From positions 806,001 to 870,000 of the forward strand of contig JAMXSV010000005.1 in assembly GCA_027559495.1 (NCBI GenBank): a stretch of 64,000 nucleotides of DNA, read 5' to 3'. Source of the stretch: Aurifilum marmelostoma. Lineage: Eukaryota > Ascomycota > Sordariomycetes > Diaporthales > Cryphonectriaceae. The position numbers and the translations under genes were made by a program. Position 1 is the stretch's first letter. Every line of letters starts with the position of its first letter. The notes below the pieces were generated by a model. The model had not been told where the DNA came from. It searched no databases and saw only the letters and a program-made list of their open reading frames with translations. Shown here in pieces: positions 32,303 to 47,588 of the stretch.

Positions 32303-35300
32303 GTTAGCTAGGAAAATAAAGCATTAATATCCTAGTTCTATAAAGAACTAAAGGATAGGATTAAAGATAAATTTTATAAGATAAACTAACCTAATAACTT
32401 AGCAGAATATATTGCAATAGCAGTATAGATTAATAACTGCATCTTTAAATAATAATAGAAGAAAAACTGCAAGGGTAATAGATAACTATAAAAGTTTAGG
32501 GCCCTAGCTAATAGTAGAAAATGCTACTAGCTTTAGCAGAACTACTAAGGAAAATAATAGAATTATATAAGTATAGTATAAAGCAGCAGTATATATGCTA
32601 ATCTAATAAAACTAAATACTACGCATTAATGCAATAACTTTCAAACTTAAGGCAAAGGCAATAGAGTATGCTTTAATTATAGGAAGACTAAACACTTTGT
32701 ATAGGAATATTAATAACTATAAAGAAAATAATAGCAATCTATTTAGAAAGAATAATAGCTTAGCATTGCTATGCAATAGAAACCTAATTATCTAAATAAA
32801 AACATTCTAATAGAGCAAATAATAGACCCTATTAATTATAAGTCCCTTAATTAGACTGCATATTATAATAATAGTTGCGTATTATATCTTTTAGAGAAAG
32901 AAGGTTTAGAATAGTTCCTCTGGAAACTTAAGGAATAATAATAACTTGCTATTAGAAGCAAAGCTTCTATTAAGGATAAATAATTAAGTTATTCTACTAA
33001 TCCTATAGATTAGAAATCTAAGGAAGAATAGGATTTAGGAAAATTTCCCCTATAGTACTATCTTATATAGCTTACAGATAATAATAAGTATATATTAGAT
33101 ACTATAATATCCCTAGCCTACAATAGGCGCGATAATAACTTAGAAAATGCAGACTTTACTCTAGCCCCTATAGAAGAATACACTATAGAGATACTTATTC
33201 TTAAAGAAGAAACCCTCTAGAATAAATAACTTAATATCCTACTTAAGCCTATTATGCAATAATATATAAATAACTCAGAAGAATTAGTACTAACTACCCA
33301 ACGCAGTAGTCTTAGTTCTAGCAATCCAGATATTAATATCCAAATAGAATACTTTATATATAGAATATCTCTAAAAACCCTTTTTAAGAGCATTCTACTT
33401 TAGAATTATAAAGCAAATAAATTAGAGAATCCTAGAATTAATGCATTCTATCTCGGATACTACTAATTAGCATAGATCTTATATATCTATTATAGCTATT
33501 AAATCTATTTTAAGGAAAAAGTTAAATATAAATAGTTCCTAACTAGGAAAGAAGAATAACTTATTTAGGCATATAAAAAATCCGAACTATAGTTTAGGGA
33601 AGTATTAGAGAAGAAATACTATAATACACTTATTAGACTACTAGAGGATTGCCCTAAGCCTTGCATAAACAAAAAACGCAAATAATAGCAATATCTAATA
33701 GAATAATATACTATCTATATATAGAATAAGGCATATGCCTAGCATATATAGCAATATAATAAAAAGCGCTATAAGTATATATAATAATAAGCTAAGGCAC
33801 TAGCTTAGCAAGCAGCTAAGAAAGCTCTAAAAGGAAAAAATTATCTATAAAGAGATAATAGTTAATTAAAACTATAAGATCCCTATGCATAATAGCAAAA
33901 AGAAGCTATATATATATACAGCTTAATATAAATATTAATAACTAATATTATAGCGCGCTATTAAATAGCAGCATATAAGAGAATTATATATCTCCCTATA
34001 TCATTAATATAGCAAAGATACTATAGCAACAGAAAGAGAAGCTCTATACACTTAATACTATAAAAAGATAACCTATTATATATAACTAAGGAGTAATTAA
34101 TAAAGAGACTAATTATCTACTTATCTCGAACTAAGGATATATAATATTTATTTCTTTTAATATTATAGATATAGCATACTATAATATAATATTAGAACTT
34201 CTATAGCTTAAAGAGCACAATTCTTAAATTAATTAGACCACTAGCTAAATCTCTTAGAAATAAGCTATACCTAATAGGATAGTTGCAATTAAAAGCGCAG
34301 AATAAGACTTAGTCACTAAAGATAGCTAAGATAGGCGCTTAAACAAGCACTTACTATATACCTCTAAATTAGCAAAGACTAATAGCTTATAAAGAAGAAT
34401 TATAAACGCTTCGAATCTATAAATGCAGATTAGGCATAGATTAAGAATATAAGTAAATGAAGACTAGTTAGAAAGACTTAGTCTAATATAAAGCAAAAAT
34501 AATAAATAATTGCAACAAAACGCTTAATAGTACTTACTATTCCTCTAGGAAGCAAAAATAGAGAAAGAACTAATCCTAATACTTGCTAATATACTAGAAG
34601 AGTATTATAAGTTTATAAAACTATTCTAAGGAGAATTAGTTATAGAACTACTAGAATATAATCTATATAATTATAAAATCCTACTTAAGGAAGAAACTTA
34701 GCCTAAATTCTTCCCTATCTATAGACTAAATAAAGCATAACTTAAAGCACTTAGGGAGTACCTTAATAAAAATCTAAAGAAAGGCTATATATAACTATTA
34801 TAATTACTAGTAGGATACCTAATCCTATTTATACTAAAGAAAAATAGCAAACTATAACTCTATATAAATTATAGATAGCTTAATAATATTATAATTAAAA
34901 ATTAGTATCTATTACTACTTATTAAGGAACTATAAGATCGACTATAAGGCGCATAATAGTTTATAGCGCTAGACTTTAAAGAAGTATATAATCTTATTAG
35001 GATAAAGGTAAGCAAAGAATAGAAAATAGCATTTCGCATAAAATATAGGCACTATAAATACTTGATTATACTATTTAGATTAACTAATGTACTTGCATCT
35101 TTCTAGGAAATAATTAATTAGGTACTTAAAGAGCACTTAAACATTTATATTATCGCCTATCTTAATAATATTCTTATTTACTCTTTAAACTTAGCAACTT
35201 ATAGATAGCATATATAAAAAGTGCTATAGACTCTCTAAGATGCCAAACTCTTCATTAAACCAAAAAAGAGCTACTTCTATATTTAGAAAGTTAATTACCT

Positions 35301-36384
35301 TAGATATACAATTAAATCTAGATATATATATATGTAAAAGGATAAGATAGAAGCAATTAAGAATTAGCTAATATCTAAGAGCATTATAGATATTAAAGCA
35401 TTCTTTAGATATACTAACTTCTACTAATAATTTATCTAATAATACTTAAAGATTATATAATTTATAATAGAGCTTATAAAAAAAGATAAACCTTTCTATT
35501 AGATAGGAAAAGAGCAGCAAGCCTTTAACGCTATTAAGAAATAAATTATATAAAAATCTATTTTAAAAGAAGCTAACCCTAGCTAAGAATTCAAAATAGC
35601 AATTAATGCATTAGATTATACACTTAGCAGAGAACTTATCTAATAAGATAATTAGAATAAATTATACCTTATCGCTAACTTCTTAAAGAAGCTAAATAGT
35701 CTAGAACTATAATATAAAACCCTAGATAAAGAACTTATAGCTATAGTATATGCATTTTAGAAATAGCAATACTACCTTATTAAAGCAAAATACCTAATTA
35801 AAGTACTTACTAATTATAAAAACCTTATATTGTTTATAATAACTAAGGTTTTAAATAAATAATAAGTATAATAAGCAGAATTCCTTTTATAATTTAATAT
35901 TAAAATTAGCTATATTTAAGGAAAAGAAAATACTAAAGCAAATACTCTTAATTAATAATTAGATTATATACTAGCATTAGAAATTAAGAAATAGATACTC
36001 TTTAATTAGAATAAGGAAAGGAACCTTATATAGAAATAAGAAATTAACTTAATACTTAGAATTATATATTAGGGCAAGAAACTAAAAAAAATAACTCTAT
36101 AGGAATAAGAAGAATATATTAGGAATATATATAGCGCATTAGCATATAGGCACTAAAGAGTTAAGGCTATTTATAAATAAATTAAGCAATATTGGAATTT
36201 ACTAAGCCTTAAAATATAAATTAAGGAAATTATTTAGAAATGCAATAGTTGCAAGAAAAATAAGGCAGAAAGATATAAGCTTTATAAACTACTATAATTC
36301 TTACTAATACCTATAACTATTTAGCAATTAATTAGCCTAGACTTTATTACTAAGCTACTTATCTTATAAGAATCCTTAACTAAA

Positions 36385-36570
36385 GTGCAATATAATAGCA
36401 TCCTAATAATAGTTTATAAATTAAGCAAATATACTTACTTTCTCCCTTATAAGAAAAGCAGTATAGTAGAAGAACTTGTATACACATTTCTTAGAATAAT
36501 TATTGCTAATTATAGTATACTAGAAGAGATTATCTTAGATAAAGATAGAAAATTTATATTATACTTCTAG
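36385..36570 (+). pseudogene. integrase core fragment of element 1
   Basis: An open run of 61 codons with 'NSILIIVYKLSKYTYFLPYK' then 'EELVYTFLRIIIANYSILEE' and 'ILDKDRKF', the central DDE region of Ty3/Gypsy integrases. The rest of the integrase is interrupted by stops. Confidence 0.8.
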
Positions 36571-38347
36571 ATATTACTTATAAAGCAACTTAAAGCATAC
36601 TATAAAATATTAATAGCCTATTATCTATAAACAGATAAGCAAATAGAATAAATAAACCAAATTATTAAATAATATTTTAAGCATTATATTAATTAAGAAT
36701 AGAATAACTAAATTAAACTATTACTATTAGCGCAATTTGTATATAATAGCGCAAATATAAGCATAATAAAGACCTTACTATTCTATATACTCTATAGATA
36801 TAACCTAATAGCATACTATAAAGCATTGCTAAAGGCAAATGCAGAAGCAATAAAAAAATAAATATAGCATATTAAAAAGATTTAGAAAAATATTTAATAA
36901 AAACTTTAATTTATATAAGAATAAATAACCAAATATGCTAACTCTAAGAGAATTAAGGGACTAATCCTATAGGAAAGAGATAAAGTCTACTTAAAATAAA
37001 AAAATATAAGAACTACTTGATTAAATAATAAACTTAATTATAAAAAAATCAAACCCTTCAAAATCTTAAGAAAAATCTCCCTAATTAACTATAAGCTCGC
37101 ATTGCTAGCAAGAATAAGAATATATCTAGTATTCTATATTTTACTCCTAGAACCAGCAATATAAGAAATATCTATAGATAATAATATTAAAGCTAAAGAT
37201 AATAAGCTAGAATATAAAGTAGGAAGGATTCTAAAATATAAAGGTTCTTAGCATAACCTAGAATATTATATTAAATAGAAAGGCTATCTAGTAAGCAAAA
37301 ATATATAGGAACTTAAAGGAAACTTAGCTTATATATAATAAGCATTTTAAGACTACTAGATAAACTAATTACAAAAATAAGCAGTTAGAATCTAGACTAA
37401 ATAAATAAACTATTAATATACTAGAAACTAAACTAGTTAGGCAGAAATATAATTAGGAATATAACCTACTAATTAATATCCTACTAGTTAGCAGAATACG
37501 CTATTAGCTAAAGAAAAATACTAGATAAAATACTATACTAGTTAAGAGATATAAATAGTTAAGGATATACTAATTAATTCAAAGCCTAGAATAGCAACTA
37601 ATAAAGCTAAAATTTAGGGGGCCTCTTTAGTAGACCTTTCTATCTTAGAATAAGAACTAGAGGCTGCAGCAAGCAATCCTTTAGCTAGGAAACCTAATTA
37701 GTCTATTATAGCATTTCCTATATCTATAGAATTCTAATCAAATCCCTTAAAATCAGAAACTTTAGCAAAAGCAGTAGATTCTTTAGAAACTACCTCTTAG
37801 ACTATCTTGGAAGCGCAATAATGCTCCTCCTTAGCTTCTACACATTCTAATGCCTCTATGCTATTAAAGCTATAATGAACTGCGCGCATTATTTTCTTAA
37901 ACTATATACGCTTTTATTTCTGCAGATGCTTAATCTCTATAGCAGTATCGCAAAGCTAGCCCTTAGCACCCTCTAACTACTTCTCTAGATATTAATATTA
38001 AACTCTAATCCGTCGAATCTCTAAAGCGCTAAGGCCCTAGATATTATATTAAGAATGTCCGAGGCGAATATATTCTGAGTAGCAAGAAGAATTATTAAGA
38101 GAAACTTAATAAGATAAAATGCTATAATCCTTGCAAAAAGAATAAAAAGGCATAGTAATAGCATTTTAAAGAATAATTGAAAGAAAAGAATCCTTCTATT
38201 TTATTTTCTTAGCATAAGAACTTAAAAATTAAGATTTATTAACTCTATTTAATATAATAAATTAGGAAGGCATAATCTAGCAATAGAATAATATATAAGA
38301 AACTTATAAAAAATTATTCGGAATAATAATTAATAAGAGGGAGATAA

Positions 38348-38814
38348 TATTATAACCTATAACTATTATAATATAGCATACTAGGGCTATTTAAAATAGA
38401 ACCCTTAGTATAAGAAAAGTTTAATACTTATCTATAAAGCTACGCTAGGATTATATAACCCAAAGTTAGGATTAGGATAAAAACTAATCAGGATAGATAG
38501 CTTTAGATATATGCTATCTAGAGATATCTAGATAGTTCGAATATATTGCTATCTAAGTTAGCTATATTTGAAGACTAGTTATATAAGGGATATATTTGCT
38601 ACTATTAGATAGATTTAGTATATAGCTCTTTAATTATTAATCTAAGTATTACCTCTAATATAAGTAATAGCTTTACTGCTAGTAACATACTGCAGAAGAC
38701 TTTAAAGATTATTTCTATATTCTTTGGATTATACTTTAATCTTGTTCTTGCCTAATATAAACCCTTTATATACTTATTATATACCCCGGTTACGGCAGTG
38801 CTCATTATAATTAT
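38348..38814 (+). repeat. 3' LTR of element 1
   Basis: 467 bp matching the 5' LTR; it ends GGTTACGGCAGTGCTCA, giving the usual CA terminus. Here the 5' end is RIP-mutated and the 3' end preserved, the reverse of the 5' LTR. Confidence 0.8.
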
Positions 38815-40474
38815 CTTCTTTTTATAAATTATTATTCTTAATAATCTTCTTATAAGTTTTTAATAATCTTTTTTATATTATTATATTTTTCTAATTAAGA
38901 TATTAAATAGAGTTAATAAATTCTATTTTAAAAAAATAACGCAGTCTCTTTCTCTTTAATTATCTATTTTTTATTATAATATTACTATACCTACTTATTT
39001 ATTCTATAAGAATTATAGTATACTCTATATAGCTTTTAAAAAGGACTTTTTCTATTATGCTAAATATATTTATATAAAGAAAGGTAATTATAATATATAT
39101 AGCTTAATGCTAATATAGATATATAAAATTACTTTCTAGTATTTTAAGATAGAGGCTAAGCTTAATTAAGCTAAAAAAGAGGCAATAGTTGCAAATATAA
39201 AAGTTTAATACTTTTATCTGCAGCATTATTTATAGGTATCTAAAATAGCATATGCTATTTGCTAAAGTTTTAATATAATTAAAGAGTTAGAAAAAGTTGA
39301 AAGGGAGAAGGCTAAGGCAGAGCATATATATAATGAACACTGCTGTAACTGAGGTATATAACAAGTACACAAATGGTTTATATTAGGCAAGTCTAGTATC
39401 AAAGTGTAATTTAAAGAATACAGAAACAATCTTCAAGTGTCTTCTGCAGTAGAGTATTAAATCCCTAGCTCCTATAGGTCCATTCTGGGTAGCTGCAGAG
39501 TTCGTTCTGGGCAGCTTTTGTGCAGTGCTAGTTCCTGTAACCTGCATATTGGATGGGTTATAATATTTTGCTTATATAGGCTAAGCTTTTTAAAATATTC
39601 TAAATTTTAAGCTTTTAAAAAAAGTGCAGCTCTTTTTCTAGTTTAATATAATTAAATAAATAAAATAATATATATTACTTATATTAGAAAAATATATTTT
39701 AAAAAAGAGATTATAAAGCTCTTTTATAAAGAATATAAAGAAATTAGTTTATCTGCTTTTACTATAATTATTTGACTAATTATCCCTTTATTTTTAGTTA
39801 AAATTATTTTAGTTTTTTATATATTAGAAATATTTTATTATTATATTTTAGAATATATAAAGTTTTATAAAATATTTAGTAATTGCTTAAATTAGATATA
39901 AGCAATTCTTTTATTTTATAAGAATATAATATTAATTATAAAAGCAGATTATATAAAGGCTTTAAAAGATATATATATTTAAGCCTTCTTTTTAAAGTTA
40001 AAGCAAATTAGCTCTCTTTAATATTTTATAATTCTTTAATATTATTTTATTCTAATAGAAATATATATATAAGAAATTAAAAAGATTAAATAGAAGAAAA
40101 ATATTAAATATTAATAAAATATAAATTTATTTCTAAGAAATAAGAGTAAGCTATAATAATCTAATACTAAAATAAATAAATATAAAAGAATAAGAAAAAA
40201 TATCTTTATAATAGCTATTAAAGATTTTAAAGCAAATAAGCTACTTAGCATTATTTTATCTTACTATCTATTTATAGCTAGCTTTATACTAGCTAATATA
40301 AGCATAAGCAAATAGATTAATTTTCAATTAAAAAAGTTTACTTTTTATATTTAATTTGCTATAATAAATTATTAAAATAGATCTAAAAGAGCTAATCTTT
40401 TTTATTTAAATGCTTAATATACTTAATTAATTAAAAATAATTTCTTTAATATATTATTAAAAGCTTTTATATAA
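38815..40474. other. AT-rich decayed sequence with an LTR fragment
   Basis: Heavily AT-rich without open frames. At about 39331-39566 lies part of a reverse-oriented LTR (ACACTGCTGTAACTGAGG at one end, ATATTGGATGGGTTATAA at the other) that is much less mutated than its surroundings. The rest is probably an older element split by element 2. Confidence 0.5.
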
Positions 40475-40967
40475 TGAGCACTATAGTATTGATAATAATA
40501 ATCCGGATGCATAAGGGGTTTGTGCTAGCAAGAGCAATGCTAAGTTTTTCCCTAAGTATAGAGCATAAAGAGTAATTGTAACTATAATTGAACTGCAATG
40601 CTCACTGCCTTTAGAGCTACTAGATTAGTATAATCTAATGCTTAGATTAATGACTAAAGAGCTATATATAAATGCTATTTATTAAGAAGATAATATCCTA
40701 AACTTATATAATCTATTTAATTATACTTAATTATATTAGTTATATTAGTAGCCTAATATATTTATTCTAATTAGCTACTTATAATTGCTTAGTAAGGATT
40801 ACTAATGCTTACTAAATTTTAGTAAGCATTGCTCTTCTTTATAATCCTAACCTTAAGGGTTATATAATAGTAGCACCTTATAGGCAGTATTAAACTTCTA
40901 GCGCTAAGGGTTTATCTTAGATTACTGCTATGCCTTCTCTATATTATAACTATTACAGGTTATAATA
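40475..40967 (-). repeat. 3' LTR of element 2
   Basis: 493 bp. It begins TGAGCACTATAGTATTG on the plus strand and ends ACAGGTTATAATA. Several hundred bases match the right copy, including the phrase GCAGTATTAAACTTCTAGCG. Confidence 0.7.
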
Positions 40968-41873
40968 TTATCTTTTTTTTTATTAATTATTATCCTAATA
41001 ATCTCTTATAAGTTTCCTATATATTATTTATTTATAGAATTATACTTTTTTAATTTATTATATTAAATAGAATTAAAAATTCTTGCATTAATAGATTATC
41101 TTTTTCTTCTATTCTTTTAAAGAAGAGCCTAGCTTGCTTTAAGCATTTTAGCTATATTAAATCTTATAGCTATAAAATAATACCTTATTTATTATGCTTA
41201 AAGAAGGGGGTTTTATGCAAGATAGTAGATAATATAAAGAGCTATTCTTAGTGTACTAAGCATAGCTATTCCTATAATGCAGATTATATGCCTATTTTTT
41301 CCTATTAGTATTCTCTCTTATCCTTTATTCTTCTTTATATTAATCTTTTCTTAGTATTCTGAGTAACTAATAAGCTAGTATATATTAATAGCTAAGAGCT
41401 TAAGAAAGAGAAGCATTTACTAGAGCCTTAGGCTTATATAACCGAATTGCTAGTATAGCTAATCTATTTGAAGAAGCAATGCTGCTTTCTTTAAGAAAAA
41501 GGGATAAAATTAGTAAATTAGGGTTTAGAGGAAAAGAAGCATAACTGCGCTTCTAGGATAGTTTAAGAGATAGTTTTCGAGAAAATAGCTATTTCTGCTA
41601 TAATCTCTAGCTTTAAGAAGTTTAATTAGAATTCTATAGATATAGGAAATGCTATAATAGACCAATCTAGTTTTCTAGTTAAGGGGTTGCCTACTGCAGC
41701 CTTTAGTTCTAGTTCTAGAGCAGAGAGGTCTGCTAAAGAGGCCTTCTAAGTTATAGCCCCTTTAGTTATTATTTATTAGCTTATTTCTTAAACTAATATT
41801 TCGCAAATCGTTTTAGCGCATTAGTAAAGTTTTCTAGTTTCTTTTATAAGTTTTTGCTAAATAGATAGCCTTT

Positions 41874-42086
41874 CTATTTAACTAAGTATTCTAGTATATT
41901 ATTATATTCTTTATACTTAAGAATTCTTTTAACCTTATATTCTAGTTTATTATCTTCAATTTTAATATTATTATTAATTCTTATATCTTTTAGTACTAGT
42001 TTAAGTAGTAAAATATAGAAAACTAAGTATATTTTTATGCTATAGAGAAATGCAAGTTTATAGTTAACTAGTAAGATTTTTCGCAA
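41874..42086 (-). pseudogene. Pol C-terminal (chromodomain region) fragment of element 2
   Basis: An open run of 70 codons containing 'RKILLVNYKLAFLYSIKIYL' and 'DNKLEYKVKRILKYKEYNN', matching the end of Gypsy integrases just before and within a chromodomain. Confidence 0.75.
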
Positions 42087-45000
42087 AATTTTAAATAGAT
42101 TAAGCTTCTTATAATTAAGCTTATTACTAGGTTTTTTTATCTTAATATTTTATTAAAAAAGATAAACTTTATTTTCCTTTTTAAAAATTAGTTTTTTAAT
42201 ACTTTTAGTATTAGCATATCTTATTATTTATTTCTTAATAAATGCAAATTCTTACTATAAATCCTTATAAATTTTCTAAATCCTTTAAGCCTTTTTATCT
42301 ACTACTTCTGCATTTGCCTTTAGCAATACTTTATAATATACTATAAGATTATATCTATATATTATATAGAATAGTAATATTTTTATTATGCTTATATTTG
42401 CGCTATTATATATAAATTATGCTAATAGTAATAATTTAATTTAATTATTTTATTTATAGTTAATATAATAGTATAGATATTGCTTTAAAATCTAGTTTAT
42501 ATATTCTATCTATTTATATAGTTATAGATAAAATGCTATTAATATCTTATAAGCTGCTTTAAGCTGCTTTATAAGTAAGGTTTAGAAGTTTAATGCGAAC
42601 TTTCTATCCCTATCTAAGATAATTTTCTATAGCATATTATAATTAGCTATAATTATTTTAAGAAATATATATATAAGGTCTTTTATTATATTGCTTTCTT
42701 TATATAGTAAAAAGTAAGCATACTTACTTAGTCTGCAAACTACTATTAGAATGCTATTAAATTGTACTTTAATTAAGAATTTTTATAAAAAAGATAGCTT
42801 AATAATAAAATCTAAGCTAGCTAATTGCTATATTAAACTTAATACTAATAGAGAGTAAAGCAATTTATAAAGCTTATATCTTTCTATCTTATTTTTCTTA
42901 TAGCTATTATAATTTTATAAAAAGTTCTTAACTCTTTTCTTAAGGCTTAGCAAGTTCTAATATCTCAAAATTTATACTAAGATTGCCTTAACTCCCTAAT
43001 ATCTATATACTAAAGCGCTATATATATTTTAAATATACTAATCTTATTCCTCTAGGATTATATCTTTTAAATTCTTACTTATTTAACTAACTCTAAAGAT
43101 AGCATTTAGCTCCTTATATGCATTAATAAGATTTCCTTTCTTATCTATTATAAAGATATTCTAGATTTCTTCTATAATCTTATTTTAATAATTAAATTAT
43201 CTGCTAAAAGCATTTGCTCTAATATTTTCTTTCTTTTAAATATAGATAATTTTAAGATTAAATTATAATAAATACTCTATTTATCTTACTTATTATTTAT
43301 TAAGTATCTTAATTATAGTAAATATAATAAGATTCTTATAATTAGAAAATATCTTAATTTAGTATTTTATACTAATAAGATATTATTTTTATTTCTTAAA
43401 TGCTATTATAATAGCTATATATTCCTTATCTAGTATTCTATATTGCAATTCTAGTTTATTAAGCTTTTTTAAAAAGTTAGCAATTAGCTTTAATTATTTT
43501 TTCTTATTATGCTAATTAAGTTCTGCTCTAATAGCAAAGTCTAATATATCTATATATAACTTAAGTTCTTTATTAAGATCTAATTCTTTGCAAATTAGAT
43601 CTTTTAATATAAGGCTTTTAACTTTATTAAATACTTATTGCTATCTTTCTATCTAAAAAAATAATATTTCCTTATTAGTAAATTCTATAAGAAGCTTAAC
43701 TATTTTGCTATAATCCTTAATAAACTATTAGTAGAAATTAATATATTTAAAGAATGCTTTAATATTTATAAAGTTCCTAAGTACTAGCTAATTCTTAATT
43801 ACTTTAATCTTATTCTTTTATATATAAATTATTTCTAGCTTAAAAGTATATCTAAGATAATTTACTTTCTAAATATAGAAATAGCACTTTATAAATTTTA
43901 CTAATATCCTAGCATTTTATAATATTTATAATATAATCTATATATATTACTTATATATCTTAAGATCTTTTAAATAAATAAGAATATTATATAGATAAGC
44001 AATAATAAAAATATTAAAGAATTTGCAAAGAATATAATTAATTATATATTAGAATATAGCTAGTGCATTAGTTAGCCTAAATAGTATAATATAATACTTA
44101 TAATATTTATAATAAATCCTAAAAGCTATTTTCTACTTATTGCCTTCTTTAATTCTAATATAATAGTATCTTTTCTTAAGATTAAGCGCTATAAACTATT
44201 ATATGCCCTATATTCTATCTTATAGCTTATTGCTTCTTAGTAGAAAATAATAATTTTTAATTATTATATTATTAAGTTATTTAAAGTCTATATATAGCTT
44301 AAGCTTGCTATTTTTCTTAAGTATAAAGAGAATTAAATATCTTACTAAAGAGTATAATTCTCTAATATATTCTCTTTTAAAGTTCTTATTTAGATACTCC
44401 TTAAATGCCTTAAGTCTTACTTTATTTAGTCTATAAATAAGAAAAAACTTTAATTCTATCTCTATATTAAGGAATATTTTATAGTTAAATTAAGTTCTAT
44501 TAAGAAGCAATTCTTTATCCTTTTTTAAGAATAATCTAGTAAATTTATAATACTCTTATAATATACCTTTAAATTTCTTTCTAAGTCTTATACTAGCTTC
44601 TGCAATCTATAGAAAGAGTAGATACTATTAAGTATGCTTTTTTTTGCTAATTAATAGTCTTTTATATAGCTAAATTAGAGGCTTAGGCAAAATGCTTTAA
44701 GCTAAACAAATTATTAATTCTATTATTTTAGCAAAATTTCTTTATAACTAATAAAACTGCAATTAGTCTTTTATTTCTATTACTTTAGAGCAAATCTTCT
44801 ATTATAGAGTTCTATTGCTATTATTATTTTAATCTACTAATAGTCTAGCATTTTATTAACTATACTATTGCTAAATCTTTCTTTATAAACTATTAAAGTA
44901 ATTATATTCCTATTTTCCTATTTTTCTAATTTAAAGATATATATAAATAAACTATTTAAGCCTTTTTAACTTAAAATATACTTAATAACTAGTCTTTGCT

Positions 45001-47588
45001 TTATGCCTTTAATTATAATCTTCTTACTAGATATAGCTTATTTCTATAAGATTTAGCTAGTAATCTAATTAATTTAAAAGTTATACTCTTTAAGCTAAGA
45101 AAGTTCTAATATTAACTTATATTATACTATATTTATAATATTAAAGGATATATATATTATAGAATTATAAATTATAATAGGAAAATAATTAGTCTACTAG
45201 TCTATTATGCCTTAATTATATATTATAAGCTATTCTTTTATAATGCTAAAAGTATAGAATTATTCCTTCTATTTTTATAGTAATTATGCTTAATTAATAA
45301 TTCTAAGAGATATAAAGTTTCTTTATATGCTACTATCTAATAGTATAGTATATTTTTATTTATAAATTTATGCTTAAAGTATAATATATAAGTAGTTATT
45401 CTTAGTAATTGCGCAAAAAGATCTTTTTTCTTATATAGGAACTAACTATTATCTTCTTATAAGCAGTCTTAGTTATTTAAAGCTCCTTAAGCCTTATATA
45501 CTGCTATTTAAGCTAATTATTTAGCTTATTATTGCTTATACTTATGCTTCTTCTAGCTATTTTTCTATTAATACTAATCTTGCAACTTTTTACTAATATA
45601 AATAGTGCAATAAATCCTCTTATATTGCTGCTATTTTACTTTCTTATTAATATATTCTCTAGAGCAATTATTTAGTAGCTTAATATATATATTATAATGC
45701 TTTATTTAAAGCACTTCTTAAAATCTTAGTTCTTTCTTATTATAAATTTAGATAATTTATTCTAATTTGCATACTAGGAATTATCTATACTTAATCTTCT
45801 TCTAAAAATATTCTTTGCAATTATATATAATGCAGAAGATTTATATATACTTATAGTGCTTATAGTAATTAAGTTAAATTCTTGCATTTTTCTCTTTAAG
45901 AAAGTTTTAGAGCTAGAAGTATATAAATATAAATACTTCTTTAAAGCTTAATCTATATATAAAGTATTTAATATTTATAGATTTTAAATTCTATCTAATA
46001 CTTATAAGAAAATTCTATACTTTCTTAAGCTTAGGCATATTATTGCTATTCTTATCTTCTACTTAAGTAATAGATTCTAGCAAGTTATCTAGCTATCTAT
46101 TCTGCAGCTTCTCTTCCTTAGTATTATACTAGAAAAATATTTATATTTTATAATTAGTATTATTATTTCTTCTATTACTAGTTAAAGAGAAAGTTATTTA
46201 AAATTATAAATATTTCTATTATTTAATACTTACTATATTATTTAATAATTATAGAGAAAGTACTTTAAATCCTTTTTCTTATTTATAATATATAGAAAAT
46301 TTAAAATATTAAATAAATAATTAGAATTATTCTAATTAAGGACCTAATTATATAAAGGTCCTTTCCTTTCTACTATAACTTATCTCTTTTCCTTAGGAAT
46401 CTTAGGAAACTACTTAAAGCTTTTCTTCTCTAAAAGGTATATTAAGCAGTAATTATTATATCTAGCTAAGGAAAGTATGCTAGAATATATTATTTAATGC
46501 TTGCTTTATAAGATAGCTTTAATTCTAGTATACTAGTTATCCCTTTTCTATAATATTCGCTTATTATTCTCTAATATAGCTAATTTATTATTCTTTAGGA
46601 ATAGATTGCTATCTTCCTTTTCTTAGCTAATAATAATTTCTTGCAAAATATTCAAACTTGCTATAATTATAGCACTTAACCTAGTTATTACTTCTATTTA
46701 TAGCATTTAGTTCTATTAGTCCTATATAGATTATTCTTCTATAAGCTATACTAAATTAATTTTAGTTCTGCTGCTTTTTAGAGTATTAGTACTTTTTTCT
46801 AGAATTAGCTATTGCTTAGGAAATCTATATAATCTATCTTTTTTCCTATTTCTCGAATTATTGCTTATACTGCCTATTATTAATCTTAGTAGCTAGTATA
46901 ATAAAATCTGCAAGCTTTATAGATTATTCTGCCTTAGCAAAATTATTCTTAACTTTATTCTTAAGTTTATTATAATACTAGATAATAAGAGCTGCATTAT
47001 TCTACTAAAGATAGAAAAAGGCCTTGCAAAACTTTATAGTATACTTAGCTGCTAACTTAGTCTGCTTAAGCTTAAAAAGCTTTTATTTAGCCTTATACTA
47101 TTTATTTATATTACTAAAAGTATTTTTAAGAGCTTATTTTATATTATTAAAATCCTTAAAGATATACTTAGTATTATTCTCCTATTTAAATTTATTAAAC
47201 TTAAAATAGTTTTTAAGAATAAATTTGAATTAAGTAAAAGTATTCTTTATAAAGCAATATTCTATAAAGATAATTTTATTCTACTTATTATTAAATTTCT
47301 TCTTTTTATAATAGAAGTAAGCTTTATATTAGGTAAGGAATGCTTAGAGAATATAATATTTATCTTTATAGAGTCCTAGTATCTCTATCTTATAATAAAA
47401 CTTCTTTATAATTATTTTTTATTTCTTAAGCTTTTTAATGCAATTAGTAAGTATTATAATTTGCTTAGCAAGATTAGTAGTATTGCTATTAGCAGTAGAT
47501 CTAATTAGGATTTAGAGCGCTATTATATTCTATAGTAATTAAGAAGAAAATATTAAATTATTTTTAAATATAAGTTATTAAAATATAA

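Larger units (their letters stand above)
31257..38814 (+). mobile_element. Ty3/Gypsy element 1, RIP-degraded, full-length size
   Basis: LTRs at 31257-31713 and 38348-38814 match along their length. Between them, decayed plus-strand frames show, in order: Gag (about 31900-32310), a CCHC zinc knuckle (about 32668-32705), reverse transcriptase (about 34700-35300, catalytic 'YLDD' now reads 'YLNN' near 35160), RNase H (about 35590-35800), integrase (about 36150-36900), and a chromodomain-like end (about 37200-37320). A purine tract GAGGGAGATAA abuts the 3' LTR. TAA and TAG stops are everywhere; only short runs stay open. The element is dead. The domain order, with integrase after RNase H, fixes it as Ty3/Gypsy, and the chromodomain suggests the chromovirus group. 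Confidence 0.85.

Noticed and set aside
47024..47209. Open plus-strand frame of 61 codons in element 2
   Set aside because: It lies opposite the Gag region of the minus-strand element and has no motif.
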